Source: an uncultured Armatimonadota bacterium
Lineage (GTDB): Bacteria; Armatimonadota; Fimbriimonadia; Fimbriimonadales; Fimbriimonadaceae
Assembly (NCBI GenBank): GCA_946478935.1
Contig: CAMLEL010000207.1
Span: 1-5,226 of the forward strand
DNA: 5,226 nt
Direction: 5' to 3'
Position numbers and translations under genes: made by a program. The notes below the pieces were generated by a model that made no database searches, had not been told where the DNA came from, and was given only the letters and a program-made list of their open reading frames with translations. Position 1 is the stretch's first letter; every line of letters starts with the position of its first letter. Below, one piece after another: positions 1 through 5,226 of the stretch.

Positions 1-428
1 AGCTCGCCTAAACGCTTATCGTCGACGACCTGCTTTAGCAGGGCGTACTCCGGCCAGAACCGAATGCAATGCGCGATCATCAAGCGCACATTGTTCTCTT
101 CGCAAGCGGCGATCATCGTATCGGCGTCTTCCACATTAAGCGCCATCGGCTTTTCGCATAACACATGTTTACCGGCTCTTGCCGCTTCGATCGTCGCATC
201 TCTGTGCAGAAATGTCGGCAAGCAAATATCAACGGCGTCAATCGCCTCACTAAGGAATAACTCGTCCATGCTGGGATAGGCGGGAACGTCGAACTCGTCC
301 GAAAAGGCGACTAGTTTTTCGGGGCGTTGGTCGACGACTGCTGCTAATTGTGCCGAGTCCAACGCGTTGTAAACGTTGGCATGCATGCGGCCCATGAATC
401 CGCACCCGACGACGGCGATTTTCAGCAT
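1..428 (-). CDS. Gfo/Idh/MocA-family oxidoreductase, N-terminal part (runs off left edge)
   Basis: Partial gene: the ATG at 428-426 opens a frame that stays open to position 1, giving 142 full codons of a family usually about 330-400 residues long. The start fits the family, since the protein begins directly with the Rossmann beta strand: MLKIAVVGCGFMGRMHA carries the dinucleotide-binding G8-x-G10-x-x-G13. Asp33 at the end of the second strand (AAVVDQRPEK) suggests a preference for NAD over NADP. GKHVLCEKPMAL (residues 86-97) contains the family Glu-Lys-Pro motif, whose Lys93 is normally catalytic or cofactor-proximal. AHCIRFWPEY (119-128) matches the inositol-dehydrogenase-like subgroup. The substrate-binding C-terminal domain lies outside the window, so the substrate (a sugar, polyol or derivative) cannot be named. 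The start lies 10 nt after the stop of the upstream regulator gene, with no clear Shine-Dalgarno sequence, so co-transcription and translational coupling are likely. The protein is expected to be cytoplasmic. Family assignment is firm; cofactor and substrate are inference. Confidence 0.93.
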   Translation of the reverse strand, partial: MLKIAVVGCGFMGRMHANVYNALDSAQLAAVVDQRPEKLVAFSDEFDVPAYPSMDELFLSEAIDAVDICLPTFLHRDATIEAARAGKHVLCEKPMALNVEDADTMIAACEENNVRLMIAHCIRFWPEYALLKQVVDDKRLGE

Positions 429-438
429 CGCCAAGAGG

Positions 439-3400
439 TTACTCACTTGCAACTAAAGGTGCGCTAAAAGCCCGCTGAGCTTTCGCGATGATGCCTTCCA
501 AGTCCTCTCGCGACATAATCTTTCCGATCGCGAACTGTTCCACGAACTCGGGGGAGGGCGGATCTCCGAAAGCCTCCCGAATCTGCTGCTCGAATCGGCG
601 AATTTCCAAGCCACGGTGTCTTTCCCCGGCTCTTTCTCGATAGGCGTCGCAATAGCCAAAAACTCGAATTGCTTCGGACTTCATGCCCAGCCCCAAAAGA
701 GCGAAGCCGAACTGGATGAGAAAACGCCAGACGACGAGTTTCTCATTTGGTGCTGTTCGATAAGCGCTCAGCGCGGTTGAACCTGCCCGAACGAAGTTCC
801 CGAGTTCATTTTCAATGCGCGCTTTCACGATGAGGCTCATGGATTTGAGCCAATGGTGCTTCGAGTGCGATCCGGCAGCAATTGCCTCGTCGCTCCAAGT
901 TCGGGCCGCTTCCAATTGCCCGCGATACGCTGCCAGATTGGCCAGGTTGGTCAATGGCGGCCCGATGCGGGTTGGGTCGAGAGTACGCCGGGCAGACTCA
1001 AGGCTGCGTTCGTAGTTGGCCTGGGCAGCATTATAGTCTTCCAACTCAAGTTCGGCATTTCCAAGCGCGAGATAGATTCGAGCGATAACTCCATCGTCTC
1101 CGTCATTCTTTGCCAGATCCAAGATCTGCCAGAGAATCCGTTTTGCTTCGTCGTAGTTTCCAACTCGGTGAGCCTCCAGCTGCTGGATAAAACTGCCTCG
1201 GATTGTGGATTCCCTCAAGTTCAGCCGGGTGGCCGAATCGATCGTCGAATCGATCACCGCCTTGGATTGCTCAAACTCACCGGCGAACCACAGAATGCTA
1301 CCGAGTGCGATCTTGGCGCGAATTGAGGTTTCGTCGGAGACGGATTCATTAAGGACCACTTTTTCCAGCCAATGGCATGCCTCGGCAAAAAGGCCGGTTC
1401 CTTCCCAATAGCGGGAGAGCGCCACTGCCAATCGGGCCGCCTCTTCTGCGGAATCTGTCGATTCAAACCAGGTGAGAGCCGCGAGACAGTTGGCATAACC
1501 AGGCGCGATACGGGATGCCCATTCGTCGTACGATCCGTCGCCTTCTGCAAGCTGGAGGAAGTAGCTGGCGTGCCGCTCACTAAGGACCTGGTGGGCATCG
1601 GGCAACAAGTGGCTGGCTCCAAACTGGCGGATCGTTTCCAGCATGGAAAACCGTATCGTGACTTCTGTCGGGACGGATTGGATCAAAGAGCGCTCTTCGA
1701 GTCGCTGCATGCCCGTAAGCAAATCCCCAGCCTGACAAACGGCTTCGGCGGATTCCAAATCCCATCCTCCCGTGAATACCGTCAGGCCAAGGAAGAGAGA
1801 CCTCAGTTCCCCGTCGAGCAAGTCGTAGCTACCCTCAAATGCGGCGCGCAAGGTTCTGTGACGAGGGTTCGCGTCTTTTCGTCGGCTTTCCAAGTGATCG
1901 ACATTCGACCGGATACGTTCGAGCATCTGGCTTGGCGTAAGGATGCGAGCCCAGCTGGCGGCCAACTCCAGGGCGAGCGGAAGCCCTTCCAATTGATTCG
2001 CCAACTCGATGATGGGAACTGCGGTGCGTTCAGTCAGCTGGAAGTCTGCCTTGACGGCCTGAGCTCGCTCGACGAAGAGGGCGATGGTCGGATTTGCCGA
2101 GATCGCCTTCAGGTCCCGCTCTTGTCGATCTGGCAGCGGCAGTGGAAGCAAGTTGATTTGGGTTTCACCCTCTATGTTCAGCGGTACCCGCGAAGTAACG
2201 AGAATGCGGAGGGCTGGCGCTTTGGCGAGTAATTCTGAAATCTTGTTGGCGGCATCCTCAGACATGTGCTCGAAGTTGTCGAAGATCGCCAGTGTCGAGC
2301 CAAGTGCGTTCAAACGTTCAACGAAGTTCTCGGCTCCAAGGCGGTTGTTCTCATTCTCGGGTTGGATCGCCCGCCCGAACTCAGCCGTCACGTCGGCATT
2401 TGGGTGCGTATTGGCGAGCGGAACAAAGAAGACGCGAGAATCGAACTCATCCAATAGCGCCCAGCCGGCCTCGATCGCCAATCTCGTTTTCCCGAATCCG
2501 CCCAATCCCAAGATGGAAATCAACCGCTCGTCACGCTCGGTCACTCTTGCGATGACTTCGGCCATTTCAGCCTCGCGTCCAACAAACGTGCTGACGACTC
2601 GCGGCAAGTTTGATTGGATCGGCGCGGCGGCAATTGGAGTCTCAACCGGCGATTTCTTGATCGGGGTGTCGTCAAACGACTCATCCAAATCTCCCTCGAC
2701 GGCTTGATCGTTGGCGAGCGCTTCAGCTTTGACCTTGTACTTGAGCGCATGATCACTGGGTTCGTCATCGAATTGCTGCAAGGCACGCGACAAGTCCTCG
2801 TACTGCTTGAGCGCCGACTTGGGTCGGCCAGCACGCAGGTAAAGCCGCATCAAGATTACGTGGGGTGCCTCGTCATATGGATCCAGTTGGAGCCGTCGAC
2901 GGGCAGGATCGATAGCGCCTTCAGGGTTTCCTGCCGCCACTTGACTTCGGATCAGTTCTTGGAGCGCTTTGTCATACAGATCCGCCAAGTGAATGCGTTT
3001 GCTGAAGACCCACTCCTCGTAGTAACCCTCCAAAAGCTCGCCCTTGTAGCGGCCGACAGCCTGCTCCAGGAACTTGATCTTGTCATCGAGCGACTCGGCA
3101 CGCTCTGCCAGGCGAATCTCCCGTTCAAACTCCTCTGTGTCCGTGACCACGGTCTGAACGTTGATCCCGATGGAGTGGTGATCTGTAACGAGTACGTTGC
3201 CTGGGCCAAGTTCAGGGGGATGAAGCTGACGCCTAAGCGAGGAGATCGCCTGATTCAGGCGATTGCGAATGGCAATTGGATCACCCTCGGGCCAGAGAAT
3301 CTCAGCAATCGCTTCCCTTGCATGGCTCTTGCCGGGATGGAGCGCCAGGTAAGCAAGGAGGGCTCCAGTCTTCTGAGTCTGAAAGCGAGAAATGCGCCGT

Positions 3401-3450
3401 TCGGCATGAACAACTGTTAAGCCGCCAAGCATCTCGATTCGCCACGGCAT
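439..3450 (-). CDS. AfsR-like regulator: SARP-type DNA-binding domain, BTAD, NB-ARC ATPase and TPR region
   Basis: A 1003-residue cytoplasmic transcriptional regulator, close to the length of Streptomyces AfsR (993). Residues 1 to about 100 form an OmpR-type winged helix (MPWRIEMLGGLTV, then a helix-rich stretch with LWPEGDP and RLNQAISSLRRQL). Residues of about 104-245 are the helical BTAD domain that pairs with it in SARP activators. A Pro/Ala-rich acidic linker (about 248-285) follows. The STAND/NB-ARC ATPase begins at FVGRE (289-293), with Walker A GLGGFGKT (315-322), Walker B LAIFDNFEHM (387-396), the TSR motif (419-421) and GLPLALELAASW (489-500). A winged-helix segment carries MLETIRQFG (603-611). 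From about 625 to 960 lie repeated helical hairpins of TPR type, the clearest at about 788-860, which in this family sense a ligand or partner. All ATPase motifs look intact. The frame also opens with two GTG codons (3456, 3453), but AAGG at 3461-3458 sits 7 nt before the ATG at 3450, so I prefer the ATG. It is transcribed with the downstream dehydrogenase and away from the sugar-binding lipoprotein, so a local sugar regulator is the likely role. The effector and targets are inference. Confidence 0.95.
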   Translation of the reverse strand: MPWRIEMLGGLTVVHAERRISRFQTQKTGALLAYLALHPGKSHAREAIAEILWPEGDPIAIRNRLNQAISSLRRQLHPPELGPGNVLVTDHHSIGINVQTVVTDTEEFEREIRLAERAESLDDKIKFLEQAVGRYKGELLEGYYEEWVFSKRIHLADLYDKALQELIRSQVAAGNPEGAIDPARRRLQLDPYDEAPHVILMRLYLRAGRPKSALKQYEDLSRALQQFDDEPSDHALKYKVKAEALANDQAVEGDLDESFDDTPIKKSPVETPIAAAPIQSNLPRVVSTFVGREAEMAEVIARVTERDERLISILGLGGFGKTRLAIEAGWALLDEFDSRVFFVPLANTHPNADVTAEFGRAIQPENENNRLGAENFVERLNALGSTLAIFDNFEHMSEDAANKISELLAKAPALRILVTSRVPLNIEGETQINLLPLPLPDRQERDLKAISANPTIALFVERAQAVKADFQLTERTAVPIIELANQLEGLPLALELAASWARILTPSQMLERIRSNVDHLESRRKDANPRHRTLRAAFEGSYDLLDGELRSLFLGLTVFTGGWDLESAEAVCQAGDLLTGMQRLEERSLIQSVPTEVTIRFSMLETIRQFGASHLLPDAHQVLSERHASYFLQLAEGDGSYDEWASRIAPGYANCLAALTWFESTDSAEEAARLAVALSRYWEGTGLFAEACHWLEKVVLNESVSDETSIRAKIALGSILWFAGEFEQSKAVIDSTIDSATRLNLRESTIRGSFIQQLEAHRVGNYDEAKRILWQILDLAKNDGDDGVIARIYLALGNAELELEDYNAAQANYERSLESARRTLDPTRIGPPLTNLANLAAYRGQLEAARTWSDEAIAAGSHSKHHWLKSMSLIVKARIENELGNFVRAGSTALSAYRTAPNEKLVVWRFLIQFGFALLGLGMKSEAIRVFGYCDAYRERAGERHRGLEIRRFEQQIREAFGDPPSPEFVEQFAIGKIMSREDLEGIIAKAQRAFSAPLVASE

Positions 3451-3457
3451 CACCACG

Positions 3458-3461
3458 CCTT
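3458..3461 (-). promoter_or_regulatory. Shine-Dalgarno site of the regulator gene
   Basis: On the minus strand AAGG is followed by C, GTG, GTG and ATG. The distance to the first GTG is 1 nt, too short for use, while the distance to the ATG at 3450 is 7 nt, which is ideal. This decides the start in favour of the ATG and shortens the longest possible frame by two residues. Confidence 0.6.
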
Positions 3462-3462
3462 G

Positions 3463-3478
3463 ATTTTGCCACCAAAAT
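3463..3478. repeat. Perfect 6-bp inverted repeat with 4-nt spacer
   Basis: ATTTTG (3463-3468), spacer CCAC, then CAAAAT (3473-3478). It lies just upstream of the regulator's Shine-Dalgarno site on the minus strand. It could be an operator half-site pair or a weak hairpin in the regulator's leader. It is short enough to occur by chance. Confidence 0.35.
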
Positions 3479-3482
3479 GGGC

Positions 3483-3507
3483 TAGATTTTTAGCAGACGT
3501 TTAGATT
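3483..3507 (+). repeat. Direct repeat TAGATT x2, 19 bp apart
   Basis: TAGATT occurs at 3483-3488 and 3502-3507, and a related GATTTT occurs at 3462-3467 (also part of the 3483 copy). The spacings of 23 and 19 bp are near two helical turns, so the copies would face roughly the same side of the DNA. SARP-family proteins recognise direct repeats, usually spaced in multiples of a helical turn, so these are candidate binding sites. Six-base repeats in an A+T-rich gap are weak evidence. Confidence 0.3.
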
Positions 3508-3519
3508 CGATCGATATCG
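3507..3519. repeat. Overlapping palindromes TCGATCGA and CGATATCG
   Basis: Two perfect 8-bp palindromes overlap by three bases, 17 to 29 bases before the lipoprotein start codon. This position would cover the core promoter or early leader of that gene and is suitable for an operator. No known regulator motif is recognised in it. Confidence 0.3.
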
Positions 3520-3526
3520 TCGCACC

Positions 3527-3530
3527 GGAA
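3527..3530 (+). promoter_or_regulatory. Probable weak Shine-Dalgarno site of the lipoprotein gene
   Basis: GGAA ends 5 nt before the ATG at 3536. It is a partial match only, but it is the one purine-rich element at a usable distance and supports this start over the next in-frame Met (residue 7), which would cut into the signal peptide. Confidence 0.45.
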
Positions 3531-3535
3531 TAAGA

Positions 3536-4867
3536 ATGAGCATATCTAGTTGGATGAGTATTGGCGCAGTTGCCACACTGGCGGTCATTGGCTGTTCTGG
3601 AAGTGGAGGCAGTACCACCGGCGCAACGACCAGCGACGGGAAGAAACTACTCGAGGTCCAGGCTTTCAAGGGCGGCTATGGAATCGATTTCTACGAGGAA
3701 GCAGCAAAAGAATGGGCGGCTAAGAATCCAGGATTCGAGGTTAAAGTCGAAGGAGATACACGGGTTTGGGAGAAACTCAAACCTCGCTTTATCGGGGGTA
3801 ACCCTCCCGACCTGACTTTCCCGGGCTGGGACATGGACCATTGGGCGCTCGCGTCGGAGGGCCAGCTTGAAGAGTTGACCGATGCCCTCAAAGAAAAACC
3901 CTATGAAGGAGACGGCACCTGGGCCGATACTTTCAACCCCCAACTCTTGGCACTTGGTCAACTAGAAGGCAAGCAGTACACGCTTCCCTATTACGTGATG
4001 CTGCACGGCTGGTGGTACGACCCCGGCGTTTTTGAGAAGAATGGCTGGACCCCGCCAAAAACCTGGGAAGAATTCCTCGTCTTAGGCGAAAAGATGAAGG
4101 CGAAGGGAATCGCCCCGTTGACCTATCAAGGCAAATACCCTTACTACATGATCGAGGGATTCCTCTTGCCATGGTTGATCAGCGCTGGCGGGAAAGAGGC
4201 GTTTGAGAACGCCCAGAACATGGTTCCTGGCGCATGGAAGTCTCCGGCCATGTTGAAAGCTGCCCAGTTGATCGACGAACTCAGAGTTAAAGGCTTCTTC
4301 CAAGAAGGCGCATTGGGCTTGGACCACACCGCTTCGCAGATGGAATTCTTGAACGGCAAGGCTGCGATGATTCCTTGCGGATCTTGGTTGTATGCGGAAA
4401 TGGAGAAGTCGATTCCCCCCGGAGTCAAGATGAAATTTATGCTTCCTCCTTCCGCGCCTGGCGCCGTTGGTGACCCCACGAGTCTCTTGATCGGCATCGA
4501 ACCCTGGATGGTTCCGAGCAAGGCCAAGTACAAGAAGGAAGCGATCGATCTGTTCAAGTACATGACCTCGTTGCCAAAAGCCAAAGAATTCGTCAAGGAA
4601 AAGGGCACATTGATGGCGATCAAAGGCTCAGACCAAACCGATCTTCCCGAGGTGCTCGTCGAACCGGCGAAGGCCTTCAACGACAGCAAGTACCTTTACG
4701 CCGTTCAATTCCGGCATTGGTACAAGAAGTTTGAGACGGAGATCGAGGGCCTCATGGCTTCCCTATTGGAAGGCAAGATCACCCCTCAACAGTTCTGCGA
4801 TGGAGCCGAGGCTCAAGCTGAGAAAGTCCGCAAGGACGACACGATCACCAAGCACAAAATGAGCTAA
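3536..4867 (+). CDS. ABC-transporter sugar-binding lipoprotein, NgcE-like (family 1 solute-binding protein)
   Basis: A 443-residue exported protein that should capture a sugar outside the cytoplasmic membrane and hand it to an ABC permease. Residues 1-20 are a lipoprotein signal: a hydrophobic core (IGAVATLAVIG) ends in the lipobox V-I-G-C with lipidated Cys20, followed by a flexible Gly/Ser/Thr linker to about residue 35. The mature part has the family 1 fold: FYEEAAKEWAAKNPGFEV (52-69), GGNPPDLTFPGWD (87-99), then LHGWWYDPGVFEKNGWTPPKTWEEF (in 156-180). The run up to YPYYM (201-205), including KGIAPLTYQGK (190-200), resembles N-acetylglucosamine/diacetylchitobiose-binding NgcE proteins. FLNGKAAMIPCGSWL (271-285) is the usual late motif of the family. 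Length is typical. Unusually, the region before the hydrophobic core has no Lys or Arg. The gene is divergent from the SARP-type regulator and has no permease genes after it; instead a convergent frame overlaps its stop. Sugar-binding role is firm; the exact ligand is inference. Confidence 0.93.
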   Translation: MSISSWMSIGAVATLAVIGCSGSGGSTTGATTSDGKKLLEVQAFKGGYGIDFYEEAAKEWAAKNPGFEVKVEGDTRVWEKLKPRFIGGNPPDLTFPGWDMDHWALASEGQLEELTDALKEKPYEGDGTWADTFNPQLLALGQLEGKQYTLPYYVMLHGWWYDPGVFEKNGWTPPKTWEEFLVLGEKMKAKGIAPLTYQGKYPYYMIEGFLLPWLISAGGKEAFENAQNMVPGAWKSPAMLKAAQLIDELRVKGFFQEGALGLDHTASQMEFLNGKAAMIPCGSWLYAEMEKSIPPGVKMKFMLPPSAPGAVGDPTSLLIGIEPWMVPSKAKYKKEAIDLFKYMTSLPKAKEFVKEKGTLMAIKGSDQTDLPEVLVEPAKAFNDSKYLYAVQFRHWYKKFETEIEGLMASLLEGKITPQQFCDGAEAQAEKVRKDDTITKHKMS

Positions 4868-5226
4868 TCGGCTGCCTGCAATTCATCGGACATGAATCGT
4901 TTGGTGTTCGGGTCTAGGTAGAAGGATTGGTCTTTGAGTTCGACTGCGTATCCGTATGGGTGGTCGGCTTTTGTTCTTGCGACTCCTCTGATGAACTCAG
5001 GCCACCGACGATCATCAAGTATTCGACCATCTTGGACTGGAACCACAGCCTGGTTCGCTCTCGCTTCTGCTCCTCGGACAGTTCCACCGGTCGATTGTAC
5101 AACCTGACCCATCGACCTGGTTCGCGTTGAGTTGATGGCCGGAGGATTTCTTTTTTCTGAGCAAATCCGCGCCCATTGTTTATCGAGGATTTGGCGGCGC
5201 ACAATATCACTATGCCAGTGCGGCTT
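4864..5226 (-). CDS. Unrecognised convergent small gene, possibly frameshifted and open at the right edge
   Basis: A minus-strand frame of 120 codons plus stop (TAG at 4866-4864) stays open to the window edge. GTG codons at 5202 (this frame) and 5210 (a neighbouring frame) are possible starts, but neither has a Shine-Dalgarno site, so the gene may begin outside the window. The C-terminal part reads like a real protein (RRWPEFIRGV, HPYGYAVELKDQSFYLDP, TKRFMSDEL). The middle part looks better in another minus frame, open from the window edge to a TAG near 4914, which there gives GRWVRLYNRPVELSEEQ and RTRLWFQSKMVEYL. By hand count over about 5129-5016, 27 of 38 codons end in G/C in that frame against 15 of 38 in the called frame. 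A single frame change near 5010-5025 would join the two good parts smoothly. I do not recognise the family. The stop overlaps the lipoprotein stop by four bases. It may be a damaged gene, a sequence error, or two overlapping hypotheticals. Confidence 0.4.
   Translation of the reverse strand, partial: KPHWHSDIVRRQILDKQWARICSEKRNPPAINSTRTRSMGQVVQSTGGTVRGAEARANQAVVPVQDGRILDDRRWPEFIRGVARTKADHPYGYAVELKDQSFYLDPNTKRFMSDELQAAD

Larger units (their letters stand above)
3451..3535. promoter_or_regulatory. Divergent promoter/operator region between regulator and sugar-binding lipoprotein genes
   Basis: About 85 bp separate the two divergent start codons, so both promoters must lie here or reach into the coding ends. 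The region is visibly more A+T-rich than the flanking genes and dense in short symmetric elements. These are ATTTTG/CAAAAT around a 4-nt spacer (3463-3478), GCTA/TAGC around a 6-nt spacer (3481-3494), and overlapping palindromes TCGATCGA (3507-3514) and CGATATCG (3512-3519). TAGATT occurs twice in direct orientation (3483 and 3502). No convincing -35/-10 pair stands out, so individual promoter boxes are not called. OmpR-type winged helices of SARP proteins generally bind direct repeats, so the regulator may act here; that is inference. Confidence 0.6.

Noticed and set aside
64..279. Plus-strand open frame of 71 codons at the left end
   Set aside because: It is antisense to the Rossmann domain of the dehydrogenase, which has an intact glycine motif and EKP motif.
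1372..2232. Plus-strand open frame of 286 codons antisense to the regulator gene
   Set aside because: It lies opposite the intact ATPase and winged-helix coding region, has no recognisable domain, and is explained by codon bias of the true gene on the other strand.
2084..2707. Plus-strand open frame of 207 codons opposite the ATPase core
   Set aside because: It is Ser/Ala/Arg-rich shadow sequence over the Walker A and Walker B coding region, with no plausible start context.
2614..3420. Plus-strand open frame of 268 codons antisense to the SARP/BTAD region
   Set aside because: The opposite strand carries the well-matched DNA-binding and BTAD domains; the antisense frame shows no family features.
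4144..4689. Minus-strand open frame of 181 codons inside the lipoprotein gene
   Set aside because: It is antisense to clear family 1 binding-protein motifs and has no domain of its own.
4868..4960. Possible rho-independent terminator between the convergent genes
   Set aside because: I saw no GC-rich stem followed by a T run on either strand; the stops overlap, leaving no spacer.
4927..5130. Plus-strand open frame of 67 codons at the right end
   Set aside because: It is Cys/Ser-rich with no Shine-Dalgarno site, and the minus-strand frames over the same bases look more protein-like.

Overview
The window looks like bacterial chromosome of moderately high G+C content with dense gene packing. 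It holds a sugar-uptake and sugar-oxidation locus built around an unusually large regulator. The regulator (a SARP-type DNA-binding domain fused to an NB-ARC ATPase and TPRs) and the NgcE-like sugar-binding lipoprotein resemble pairs I associate with Armatimonadota of the Fimbriimonas group. That taxonomic guess rests on family resemblance only and is tentative; Chloroflexota, Planctomycetota or Actinomycetota-related lineages cannot be excluded from the sequence alone.

Layout. Positions 1-428 (minus strand) hold the N-terminal 142 residues of a Gfo/Idh/MocA-family NAD(P)-dependent sugar dehydrogenase that runs off the left edge. Ten bases upstream of its start codon ends a 1003-residue AfsR-like regulator (439-3450, minus). 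A gap of about 85 bp, rich in short inverted and direct repeats, separates the regulator from a divergent plus-strand gene (3536-4867) for an ABC-transporter substrate-binding lipoprotein of the N-acetylglucosamine/chitobiose (NgcE-like) kind. The right end (4868-5226) holds a convergent minus-strand reading frame whose stop overlaps the lipoprotein stop. It appears coding but may be frameshifted, and I do not recognise the family.

How the parts may work together. The regulator and the dehydrogenase look like one transcription unit, and the lipoprotein is read divergently from the same short promoter region. The simplest model is that the regulator senses a sugar-linked signal through its NB-ARC/TPR part and acts on the shared intergenic region to control sugar capture (lipoprotein) and sugar oxidation (dehydrogenase). 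No permease or ATPase genes accompany the lipoprotein within the window. No RNA genes, mobile elements or CRISPR arrays were seen.
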